DNA from: Paenibacillus sp. FSL H3-0469
GTDB taxonomy: Bacteria; Bacillota; Bacilli; Paenibacillales; Paenibacillaceae
Direction of reading: 5' to 3'
Length of the DNA stretch: 64,000 nucleotides
Assembly: GCF_038051945.1 (NCBI RefSeq)
Contig: NZ_CP150302.1
Span: forward strand, 2,356,001-2,420,000
The translations under genes and the position numbers were made by a program. This document shows, in pieces, positions 9,188 through 16,866 of this stretch (positions are counted from its first letter, which is position 1; each line of letters starts with the position of its first letter). The notes beneath the pieces are model-generated. The model was not told the DNA's origin, made no database searches, and saw only the letters and a program-made list of their open reading frames with translations.

Positions 9188-10138
9188 TTAATAGATTCCA
9201 TCTTCCCCGAATTTTTTGGACAGCCAGTTGGAGCCTACGACAAGCACCAGTCCCACTGTGGACTTGAATACCCCTACAGCAGTGCTGTAGCTTAATTTAC
9301 CTTGCGAGATCCCCATACTGTACACATAGGTATCGAACACTTCACCCACCTCGCGGTTCATGGCATTGACCATCAGGAAGATTTGTTCAAACCCTGTATC
9401 CATGAAATGCCCCAGACGGAGGATCAGTAGAATAATAATGGTGCTGCGGATAGCCGGCAGAGTAATATGCCACATTTGACGCCAACGGCTGGCTCCATCG
9501 ATTTTGGCCGCTTCATATAAACCCGGGTCCACCCCTGCAAGCGCTGCCAAAAAAATAATCGTCCCCCAGCCTGTTTCCTTCCACATGACCTGTGATGTAA
9601 TGACCGTGCGGAACCATTCTTTGCTCAGCAGGAAGTTAACCGGCTCCCGCCCGGCACTCTCCAGCAAAGAGTTGAAGATGCCCCCCTGAGAGGATAAGAA
9701 CAGGAAGCTGATTCCAGCCACCACTACCCATGATACAAAGTGGGGAATATAGATTAGCGTCTGCACAATACGCTTGTACGATTCCTTCCGTACCTCATTA
9801 AGCATAAGTGAGATAATGATCGGAAGCGGGAAGAAAAACACAATATTATAAGTTGCCAGTATAAAAGTATTGCGGAATAGCATCCAGAAGGTCTCATCCT
9901 GGAAAAACGTCGCATAATGCTTGACTCCAACCCATTTACTCCCCAGCATTCCGAGGAACGGCTGATAATCCTGAAAAGAAATCAATATTCCCCACATTGG
10001 CATATATTTGTATACGATAAAGAATAACAATCCCGGCAGCATCATGAGATAGAACCAATAATGCTTTTTAAGACGACGTACCATTCTCAGCCGTTTCGTG
10101 GATCTCAGCGGCTGATTGTTTAAGGAAACAGCTTGCAT
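9188..10138 (-). CDS. carbohydrate ABC transporter permease (LplB-like)
   Basis: 316 residues with about six transmembrane segments. The EAA loop is YEAAKIDGAS at about 208-217, and the protein ends WLSKKFGEDGIY, characteristic of LplB/YteP-type permeases. ATG at 10138 is favoured because AAGGAAGGG lies eight bases upstream; an in-frame codon at 10162 has no good site. First gene of the importer-isomerase-mannosidase operon, 25 bp before the second permease. Confidence 0.92.
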   Translation of the reverse strand: MQAVSLNNQPLRSTKRLRMVRRLKKHYWFYLMMLPGLLFFIVYKYMPMWGILISFQDYQPFLGMLGSKWVGVKHYATFFQDETFWMLFRNTFILATYNIVFFFPLPIIISLMLNEVRKESYKRIVQTLIYIPHFVSWVVVAGISFLFLSSQGGIFNSLLESAGREPVNFLLSKEWFRTVITSQVMWKETGWGTIIFLAALAGVDPGLYEAAKIDGASRWRQMWHITLPAIRSTIIILLILRLGHFMDTGFEQIFLMVNAMNREVGEVFDTYVYSMGISQGKLSYSTAVGVFKSTVGLVLVVGSNWLSKKFGEDGIY

Positions 10139-10230
10139 GTGTATATCCCTTCCTTCTTGCATTCATTGTGGGAGGCTTCCAAGTGATAGCTTAACCTTAT
10201 TCGCTCAGGGGATAGCCGTCTACAATCCCA

Positions 10231-10260
10231 AGAGCAGATAACATAGATAATAATCATTAG
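10231..10260 (-). promoter_or_regulatory. motif pair shared with the AraC regulator's upstream region
   Basis: AGAGCAGATAA (10231-10241) and ATAATCATTAG (10250-10260) lie about 95-125 bp upstream of the importer operon. Both strings recur at 14652-14672 upstream of the membrane-anchored AraC regulator gene. This makes them candidates for that regulator's binding site. The rest of 10139-10333 shows no clear promoter boxes. Confidence 0.35.
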
Positions 10261-10333
10261 GGAAGCTTAACGGGCTTCTTCGCTACCTGATGACACCTGC
10301 TGCATTCAGCCGCACAGGCCTACGGGCACCACC

Positions 10334-12088
10334 TCATAACAGCTCCAGTTCAACCGTATGATCGAATGGTGTCAGCCAGTTCAGCGACAGCGACAGGCAA
10401 TTCTCCGGCAACCGGTCATTACGGATGACACCTACCAGATGTTCCTGCGCCCCTGCTCCGATCCTTATGGCGAAGTCTCCTGCCTGATAAATGGCTGAAC
10501 CTTGGGTCAGGAAATAATGGCCTGGCGCTGCCCCGGGCTGCAGACCTTCTCCCGTCAATACACCCCTGCTGTCCAGTACAAAGGTCAATTGGGTGAACAA
10601 ATCCTCTGCCTGATCCGAACGAATACGGATGGACCACACCTTTCCGCTGCGCTTCACCTCTGATATAAGCCGGTGCGTCTGCAGATGGGTCATGGGCCGC
10701 CGTTCATGCGGCAGCAGATACCAGGGACTGTATGCTCCCTGTTTCCCGGTATGGGCAGGAAGATATTCTGTGGGTATGGGACCGTTATAACCTTTCTCCA
10801 TAGTGCTGCTAAGTGTATAACCCTGCTGCTGCTCCAATTGTTCGAACTGGACAATCCCCGGCAAAAAAGCCGTTGTCAGCTTGGTCCCCAGTACATGTGC
10901 ATCTCCGTGTCTCAAGGCAAAGAAAGAGGAATTGCGGGTCATCACGGTTACGCTAGTCAGCCCGTCCCTGTACCGGACTATGGGAGAACCAAAGGCAGTA
11001 TGGGCAGAGCTATGTAAAAGGGTTGCCGGCCCGCCTTGATTCCGCATGCGCTGCAAATCCTCGTCTGCAGGATGTGCTTCATTGATAATCGCTTCGTAGT
11101 GTACCGGAAGCTCCTTACGGAGGATACCCTTTAGCCCGATCTGCGGATAGAGCAGACAGGTCATAAGCCCGTGATTATTCACGCTGCCCGGTTCCTGTGC
11201 CGCCTCCGCAGCCGCGTCTGCCAGTGCGGCAAATGTACCGTCATTGTCCTCCCACGCCGTAAGCCGGGAAATGGCATAATAAGCGGACAGATCATTCTTC
11301 ACCCCAAAGTCTTGACGTCCTGAATATTCAGTCACTATATCTCCGTTAGGATGGATCAGCAGAGTCATCATCCGCAAATTACGGCGGACAGGATCGAGGA
11401 GCAGCGGACGATGCAGTGTGGCTGCTGCATGATACAGCATGATATTACTCACCGCATTATAAATACCGTTACTCCGTTCCGTCCATTCCCCGTCAGCGGT
11501 CATGTCTATCCCTTCTGCCAGCCAGCAATCGGCACGATCTGCAAGCCGCGGATCACCAGACCGTTCATAGAGCAGCCCTAATGCGGCGGCAAGCACCCAG
11601 CGGTGATTCGGCGTATGGCCGCCGCCAGTCAGCATCGCAGGGACTGCCCGCTCCAGAAATTGCTCAAGCAGTAACCGCACTGTCTTAGTCTCCGGGTGTG
11701 ACCCGCGCTCCAGCAGCCGGCAAATCTGTGCTAGTCCAACGACTACGAAGCCGGTGTCCGGCGGGGAATGATAATTCGTCGAGCCCAGTGTAATCGTTCC
11801 ATCTTCATGCTGGGCGCGGACAATGAAGCGGGCGAGGCATTCCATTCGCTGCAACAGCCCGGCACTTCCGCAGAACCGGGAATCCGGGTTCACATAAGAG
11901 GCTGCCCAGGTCGCCATTACAGCAGCACTTCCGCCGTGATTCGGCCTTGGGATTCCCGTATTGGAATCCATTATGCCTCCTATGTATTTGCTGAGTGGAT
12001 CTTCTACTTGTGCACCCATACTTGTCTGCGTATACCGTTCATTAATGTCCAGCAGTTTTCTGTATGAAGACTCTTCTCTGTAGTTCAT
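10334..12088 (-). CDS. putative alpha/alpha-toroid carbohydrate-active enzyme, function unassigned
   Basis: 584 residues, no signal peptide. The first 330 residues are helix-rich and alternate hydrophobic stretches with short aromatic motifs (SPPDTGFVVVGLAQIC, GHTPNHRWVLAAALGLL, ERSNGIYNAVSNIML, YSGRQDFG), as in (alpha/alpha)6 toroid glycosidases and lyases. The remainder is beta-rich with a sandwich-like pattern. That order resembles heparinase II/III-like lyases and some unsaturated-uronyl or glucuronyl hydrolases, but no catalytic signature could be identified. It sits between the AraC sensor and the importer, so a role in breaking down the same glycan is likely. Confidence 0.6.
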   Translation of the reverse strand: MNYREESSYRKLLDINERYTQTSMGAQVEDPLSKYIGGIMDSNTGIPRPNHGGSAAVMATWAASYVNPDSRFCGSAGLLQRMECLARFIVRAQHEDGTITLGSTNYHSPPDTGFVVVGLAQICRLLERGSHPETKTVRLLLEQFLERAVPAMLTGGGHTPNHRWVLAAALGLLYERSGDPRLADRADCWLAEGIDMTADGEWTERSNGIYNAVSNIMLYHAAATLHRPLLLDPVRRNLRMMTLLIHPNGDIVTEYSGRQDFGVKNDLSAYYAISRLTAWEDNDGTFAALADAAAEAAQEPGSVNNHGLMTCLLYPQIGLKGILRKELPVHYEAIINEAHPADEDLQRMRNQGGPATLLHSSAHTAFGSPIVRYRDGLTSVTVMTRNSSFFALRHGDAHVLGTKLTTAFLPGIVQFEQLEQQQGYTLSSTMEKGYNGPIPTEYLPAHTGKQGAYSPWYLLPHERRPMTHLQTHRLISEVKRSGKVWSIRIRSDQAEDLFTQLTFVLDSRGVLTGEGLQPGAAPGHYFLTQGSAIYQAGDFAIRIGAGAQEHLVGVIRNDRLPENCLSLSLNWLTPFDHTVELELL

Positions 12089-12136
12089 ATCTGTAACTCA
12101 CCTGCCTTCGTGTTCTTGTCCTTAATATAAAAACAA

Positions 12137-12190
12137 AACCTGCTAACCGTATACAATCTCCCGGGCAGGAGCTGTAACGAAGAGCAGGTT
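12137..12190 (-). terminator. terminator after the AraC sensor gene
   Basis: AACCTGCT (12137-12144) pairs with AGCAGGTT (12183-12190), enclosing a smaller CTCC/GGAG hairpin. On the minus strand the outer stem is followed by TTGTTTTTA. It would end transcription from 14505 before the gene starting at 12088. Confidence 0.55.
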
Positions 12191-12252
12191 ATAATCTTTA
12201 TGGCAGATGAATAATGAACGGAACGGCACTTGTTGTCCATGTACGGAACGGC

Positions 12253-14505
12253 TCAAGTTGAACGATATTTTTTCCGGTATTCTCCCGGCGTCATATTCTC
12301 CATCTTACGGAAATACCGGATATAGTTCTGTGCATTCTGATAGCCAATTTTGGCTGCAATCTCAGCAATCTTCATCTCGGTCTCCAGCAGCCAGCACTTC
12401 GACTGGTTCAACCGGTAAAGGGATAAATACTCACTAAAGTTTGCACCCGTCTCTTTACGGAATACGGTCTTCAGATAGTTCGGGTGGTAGTTAAGCCGGG
12501 CCGCGCAGACCTCCAGAGTCAATTCGGTCATAAATTCATTATGAATAATATCTTTCATCTGACCAGAAATATTCTGGTTGCGGGCCTCCCATTTCTTCCC
12601 CAGCACGAGCACCATGGGCTCCATCACACACTTCATGAACCAATCCTCAGTCTCCTGCAGCGTCTTCATCCGGAAGAGCTGTTCAAACAGCTCTTGCTCA
12701 TTATCTGTAGGTACAGGGAAGGCTTCCCCCGTATTCTGAACCTCCCTTACGAGGTTAGCCAGCAGACGGAATAACATCATCTGATATTCGCGGTGAAGGA
12801 TATTTTGCCGGAGCATGGTGGTCAGGAATTCATGCAGCAGTTGCCCGGCTTTGTTCAGATCAGGGAATAGCAGCGCTTCAATTAACTGCTTCTCAAGCCA
12901 TTCCGGATAGATAATATGCGCCCGGCTGTCCGGCAACACATCCTCAACATGAAGAATGGATTCCTCTCCAAACCGGATTCTATATTTCAAGGCTTCAAGG
13001 CTTTCATTATACGCTTGAGCCGCTCTTGTTAATTTCGAATGGAGGCGGCTGATTCCGAGGCTTACTTGCAGCCCCAGGATTTCTTTTACCGTAGATTGAA
13101 TCGCCTCCGCCCATATGTACATCTCATGCTTGGCGGCATCCGTGTCCTCATGCTGTGTGCCCACGAGCGTAATCTGCTTGCCTTGGTGCACTACAGGCTC
13201 AAGTCTTATCGATGAAGGGATAATCTCGGCTGCAATATTGGATACGGCGAACATGAGCAGATCCCGGTCCTTATCCTGAAATCTGGTTTCATTAAAGGTG
13301 TCAATTTGTACGGTTATCACACCATACGGACCCAAATCCTGCGTGCTGTAGTAATGCTTCACTTGCTCCTCTATCACCCGGTTTCCCAATTCGCCAAGGA
13401 TAAGCTTGCGGACAAACAGCTCTTTGAGCTGCTTCTGCTGGCCTTGCATCTTATCCAAAAGCTGTAGCTGTGACGACTTAAGCGACTGGATCCGTTCCCC
13501 GATCAGCTTAAGCTCATCCCTCTGCGTTACGGGCTTAAGATTATCCCCTTCAATGGCCGCCTCAAATATACTGCGGATCGGTGAATATATCCGGCGGGAG
13601 CCCATAAATGACAATGCAAATAACAGGACAAGCATGACCGTGCCAATCGTTAGCGTATACCAGCCGATGGCCCGCGACTCTGCCGTAATCTGCTCTATGG
13701 AGAAGAGCGAGATATAGGTCCAATCGTTGAATGTAGACTTCCTGTAGGTCATCCCCACTGCTCCGGTCGAAGCATTGTCCAGTTCCACATAGCCCTCCCT
13801 CAAATCCGAAAGGCCAGCCCGCTGCGTCAGCTCCCGGATCGTTTGTTCCGGAAAAGGAATCCCTGACACATCCGTAAGGGGACGCAGTGCCGCATCGATA
13901 ATAAAGGTATAGCCATTTCCGCTGCCTGGAAGCAGCTTCTGTAAGGTGGAGGCCGGTATAATCGCTTCCAGCAGGCCATCAGGATTTTCTTCTATATTAA
14001 GCGGCAGCTTCTTGACAATCCTTACATTATCGCCCGATTCATCCGTAATCCAGAAGGCAGATCCCGGCAGCTGCGCCATTTGGTTGGGCATACTCAGCTC
14101 AGCCGCTGTTGGTGCTCCAGTATAGCCGCTGTTATCCAGTATCCAGTTCCCCCGGAGGCTGGTTAGCCGGACATCCCGGATCCCCATCTCGTAAGATTGA
14201 AGCCTCCGCAAGCCTTGTGCCATATCATTAATAAGCGGATAATCCATCGGGACGAGCTCTGTACGCAAGGCTTGCGTGAGATTGGTGCTGCTAATGAACT
14301 GGATCATAGAGCTATTAATGATTTGCAGTAACTGTTCCACCTTGAGCTCGGTTTGAGCCATAACCTGAATATTCCCTTGGATGACCTTATCCTGAATAAT
14401 CGCCCTAGCTTTCCCGTACGATAACATTCCCAGAAAAATCACCGGTAGAGTAACAAGCACCATGCTGAACAGCAGCAATTTACGTAAGTATTTCGAATGT
14501 CGCAT
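12253..14505 (-). CDS. membrane-anchored AraC family sensor-regulator
   Basis: 750 residues. Transmembrane segments at about 9-30 and 280-301 enclose a 250-residue extracellular sensor of Cache type. A cytoplasmic linker with a coiled-coil-like stretch (about 330-365) leads to a middle region and a C-terminal AraC double helix-turn-helix, ending with KIAEIAAKIGYQNAQNYIRYF followed by MTPGEYRKKY (part shown only). Such one-component regulators respond to external sugars or binding proteins and control adjacent importer operons. It stands at the head of the glycan locus and reads in the same direction. Its binding site may be the motif pair at 10231 and 14652. Confidence 0.88.
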   Translation of the reverse strand: MRHSKYLRKLLLFSMVLVTLPVIFLGMLSYGKARAIIQDKVIQGNIQVMAQTELKVEQLLQIINSSMIQFISSTNLTQALRTELVPMDYPLINDMAQGLRRLQSYEMGIRDVRLTSLRGNWILDNSGYTGAPTAAELSMPNQMAQLPGSAFWITDESGDNVRIVKKLPLNIEENPDGLLEAIIPASTLQKLLPGSGNGYTFIIDAALRPLTDVSGIPFPEQTIRELTQRAGLSDLREGYVELDNASTGAVGMTYRKSTFNDWTYISLFSIEQITAESRAIGWYTLTIGTVMLVLLFALSFMGSRRIYSPIRSIFEAAIEGDNLKPVTQRDELKLIGERIQSLKSSQLQLLDKMQGQQKQLKELFVRKLILGELGNRVIEEQVKHYYSTQDLGPYGVITVQIDTFNETRFQDKDRDLLMFAVSNIAAEIIPSSIRLEPVVHQGKQITLVGTQHEDTDAAKHEMYIWAEAIQSTVKEILGLQVSLGISRLHSKLTRAAQAYNESLEALKYRIRFGEESILHVEDVLPDSRAHIIYPEWLEKQLIEALLFPDLNKAGQLLHEFLTTMLRQNILHREYQMMLFRLLANLVREVQNTGEAFPVPTDNEQELFEQLFRMKTLQETEDWFMKCVMEPMVLVLGKKWEARNQNISGQMKDIIHNEFMTELTLEVCAARLNYHPNYLKTVFRKETGANFSEYLSLYRLNQSKCWLLETEMKIAEIAAKIGYQNAQNYIRYFRKMENMTPGEYRKKYRST

Positions 14506-14651
14506 GACAAGCCCTCACTCGCCTCATGGATTATTGGTCATCCCCATTATTAAAGCGCATTCATAAAAACCGGGAATAGCATTCAGGCACAGACCGTTCC
14601 ACAGCCCGGGTATAGATAGTTATTAGGTTAGACGTAATCACAGTTCCTGTC

Positions 14652-14672
14652 GATAATCATTAGAGCAGATAA
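14652..14672 (-). promoter_or_regulatory. second occurrence of the shared motif pair
   Basis: GATAATCATTAG (14652-14663) overlaps AGAGCAGATAA (14662-14672), about 150 bp upstream of the AraC sensor start. The same strings lie at 10231-10260 before the importer operon, though there they are separated and in the opposite order. Compatible with autoregulation by the AraC sensor. Confidence 0.35.
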
Positions 14673-14680
14673 ATGGCGAA

Positions 14681-15055
14681 TCAAAGCCATTCCAGAAATT
14701 CAAGACGATTCCCAAATGGTTCGTTGATATAGAAACGCCTAACGCCTTCATCCGCCCTTGCTTCATCATCCGTAACTTGAATATGATGCTGCAACAGATG
14801 CTCACGCAACTCATTCAAGGGCTGCACATGAAATGCCGGATGCGCTTTGGTAGCGGGAACAAAATCCCGCTGCACCCCGATATGTACCTGATGCTTCCCG
14901 CATTGGAACCATACCCCGCCCCGCTTTTGCAGCAGCTCGGGTTTGGGGATCTCCGCCCAGCCTAACAACCCATTGAAGAATCTCCGGGCCTCAGCTTCAC
15001 AACCCTCAGGGGCTGCCAGTTGTACATGATCCAGACCATAATAATTGTAAGTCAT
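14681..15055 (-). CDS. VOC family protein (glyoxalase/dioxygenase fold)
   Basis: 124 residues, the usual size of a single VOC monomer with two beta-alpha-beta-beta-beta units. GLDHVQLAAPEGCEAEARRF at the N terminus and NEPFGNRLEFLEWL at the C terminus are the characteristic first and last strands; E118 or nearby acidic residues and early H10 would be metal ligands. AAGGGGG precedes the ATG. Substrate unknown: these proteins cover glyoxalases, extradiol dioxygenases and antibiotic-binding proteins. A perfect operator-like palindrome lies just upstream. Confidence 0.85.
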   Translation of the reverse strand: MTYNYYGLDHVQLAAPEGCEAEARRFFNGLLGWAEIPKPELLQKRGGVWFQCGKHQVHIGVQRDFVPATKAHPAFHVQPLNELREHLLQHHIQVTDDEARADEGVRRFYINEPFGNRLEFLEWL

Positions 15056-15072
15056 CCATCTTCCCCCTTGAT

Positions 15073-15091
15073 AGTTTCATCTGATGAAACT
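15073..15091. promoter_or_regulatory. operator-like palindrome upstream of the VOC gene
   Basis: AGTTTCATCTGATGAAACT is a perfect 9-bp inverted repeat around one central base. It lies between the AT-rich promoter area (15092-15130) and the ribosome binding site of the VOC gene, so a dimeric repressor of MarR or TetR type could block transcription there. No such regulator is adjacent. Confidence 0.55.
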
Positions 15092-15231
15092 TGATTTCAT
15101 AATATAATTATATATTATAGTAATTCACAATATAAATCCATAACATAACCCCTCAAAGTGATGACTCAGGTACTTTGCGGGGACCCCAAAACATATATAT
15201 TGGTGGAACAAAATGCCTGCGGCATTGCCGT

Positions 15232-15569
15232 TGTAGTCGGTTTTTCGACCTTATCCCGCCCACGCACCTCTGCCTCACCGAATGTAGTCGGTTTTTCGAC
15301 CTTATCCCACCCACGCGCCTCTGCCGCACCGAATGTAGTCGGTTTTTCGACCTTATCCCGCCCACGCGCCTCTGCCGCACCGAATGTAGTCGGTTTTTCG
15401 ACCTTATCCGGCCAATACGCCTCTGTCGTGCCAAATGTAGTCGGTTTTTCGACCTTATCCGGCCCATGCGCCTCTGCCGCACCGAATGTAGTCGGTTTTT
15501 CGACCTTATCCGGCCCAAGCACCTCTGCCGTACCGAATGTAGTCGGTTTTTCGACCTTATCCGGCCCAA
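15232..15569. repeat. tandem array of a 51-bp unit, six full copies and one partial
   Basis: Copies begin at 15232, 15283, 15334, 15385, 15436, 15487 and 15538. The first 25 bases of every copy are identical and contain GTCG-GTTTTT-CGAC, a small hairpin; the remaining 26 bases vary between copies. Because 51 is a multiple of three and the unit has no stops, several frames stay open. On the minus strand the unit would encode a 17-residue repeat with DKVEKPTTFG; on the plus strand one with VVGFSTLS. Neither ORF has a good ribosome binding site, and the minus-strand ORF starts inside a terminator, so translation is doubtful. It lies between the VOC and macro-domain genes. Confidence 0.9.
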
Positions 15570-15625
15570 AAGACCTCTTGCTGTCCATGTGTTCGATGAA
15601 ATCAGCGAAGTCATTCCTTATCCAT

Positions 15626-15652
15626 AAAAAACAGCCCGCCAAAAGCGGACTG
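15626..15652 (-). terminator. rho-independent terminator of the macro-domain gene
   Basis: On the minus strand CAGTCCGC and GCGGGCTG form an 8-bp stem (one G-T pair) followed by TTTTTT, 26 bases after the stop codon of the gene at 15679. Confidence 0.85.
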
Positions 15653-15678
15653 CTCTAAACTCTTATAATAGCTTTAAT

Positions 15679-16128
15679 TTAAATCTTATACAACGTAACC
15701 TCATAGTCTGCAAAAACCTTCCCGATCATCTCCTCCACTACACTCCACTCCCCGTTCGCCAGTCCGCAGCCAATGTTATACGGGAGCGCCACAGACAGAC
15801 CCTTGGCCTGTGCTTCAGTCTTCAGTGTGGTTAATGCTCGCTCCAGCGCAGCATAATCCGTATACCGGGTTTTGCTCCTTCCATAGTTAAGCTGGCCGAA
15901 CAGATTCGCCGTGTACTTCTCACCCGTCTGCACCAGCTGGCAGTGCCCAAGCAGCCCGTCAGGCGTGTGCTGGTCACAGTATTTTTTATACTCAGGATAT
16001 AAGTTCGGATAACGATCCCGCAGGATCTTCGCAATCCCCGACCCCATCACTCCCTGACAATTCACCTGATGTCCCAGTATATCTTCACTGGCTTCCATCA
16101 TATCTCCATTCACTAACCGGATGCTCAT
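15679..16128 (-). CDS. macro domain protein
   Basis: 149 residues forming one complete macro domain. RLVNGDMMEA at the start, VNCQGVMGSGIAKIL (about 23-37) and LPYNIGCGLANGEW (about 115-128) are the ADP-ribose-binding loops; the first carries the conserved Asn and the glycine-rich segment. The closest described relatives act as ADP-ribose-1''-phosphatases or remove ADP-ribose from proteins or DNA. ACAAGGAGAG precedes the ATG. It appears to be transcribed alone and ends at its own terminator. The biological substrate is unknown. Confidence 0.9.
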   Translation of the reverse strand: MSIRLVNGDMMEASEDILGHQVNCQGVMGSGIAKILRDRYPNLYPEYKKYCDQHTPDGLLGHCQLVQTGEKYTANLFGQLNYGRSKTRYTDYAALERALTTLKTEAQAKGLSVALPYNIGCGLANGEWSVVEEMIGKVFADYEVTLYKI

Positions 16129-16170
16129 AATTCTCTCCTTGTTGTTACGACTTGGGTGTTTGGTTACCTT

Positions 16171-16818
16171 TTAAAATCCCATAATGTCTCGGAGCTTGTC
16201 CGCTGTCTCCAGCACAAAGTTATCTACTTCCGCTTCCTTCATATAAACAGGTTCATATTCTATAGACACTTCTGTGTTGCAATAAAAGTGAATGATATTC
16301 TGTATTTGTTTAAAGGTCTGGCCTTTAGGAAAGAACGGTAAGTATTCGGGATATTGCTGAATATGTTGCACATCGCTCCAAAACACATGATCGCCATGCA
16401 GCTTCAAATATTTGAAGTCCAGCCAGTACCAGTCCCGCTTCACCAGCTGATTGTACTCGGGAGTACCTTTTACCGCTTGATGTACTGGCTCCTCCTGCTT
16501 GCTCTTGGTTAACTTAATCCATTCGACATCCGTTATAAGATGACAGTAATACCCCCAATAATAGGAACCTGCATTAGAAGTAGGCTGAACATCCTTCAAT
16601 GCATACTGCTCCCGGAACAGCTCTGGCTGAATCCCCTGTCCATCCTTAAAGTGGGTAACACTCTTAGGTATACGTTGAAATGGACCAAGACTCCCCTCAC
16701 CATCAACGATCCCGCAGTCAGGGCCAATATTCCCTACCAAAAAGTCTACCTTGGATACCGGAACCCCCGCCTTCATCAATGCTTCAGCTATTCTAAAATG
16801 AGTAACCCATGTAGCCAT
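16171..16818 (-). CDS. zinc-dependent phospholipase C family protein
   Basis: 215 residues. WVTHFRIAEALMKAG at the start, FLVGNIGPDCG (about 27-37), KSVTHFKD, and the WGYYCHLITDVEW segment (about 88-100) supply the spaced His and Asp residues typical of zinc-dependent PLC-like and S1/P1-nuclease-like folds. No signal peptide, so it is probably a cytosolic hydrolase; many Bacillota carry such genes without known substrate. AGGAGGA precedes the ATG. It lies 42 bp upstream of the macro-domain gene and could share a transcript. Confidence 0.75.
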   Translation of the reverse strand: MATWVTHFRIAEALMKAGVPVSKVDFLVGNIGPDCGIVDGEGSLGPFQRIPKSVTHFKDGQGIQPELFREQYALKDVQPTSNAGSYYWGYYCHLITDVEWIKLTKSKQEEPVHQAVKGTPEYNQLVKRDWYWLDFKYLKLHGDHVFWSDVQHIQQYPEYLPFFPKGQTFKQIQNIIHFYCNTEVSIEYEPVYMKEAEVDNFVLETADKLRDIMGF

Positions 16819-16866
16819 ATAGCATTCCTCCTGAGACTAACTATACTCTTATAATACACATTTCAC

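Noticed and set aside
15232..15569. CRISPR-like array
   Set aside because: The variable 26-base parts resemble each other, and there are no cas genes; spacers of a CRISPR array would be unrelated.
15166..15642. Protein of 17-residue repeats (DKVEKPTTFG units) encoded on the minus strand across the 51-bp array
   Set aside because: The frame begins inside the macro-domain gene's terminator, no ribosome binding site is present, and open frames on both strands follow automatically from a stop-free unit whose length is a multiple of three.
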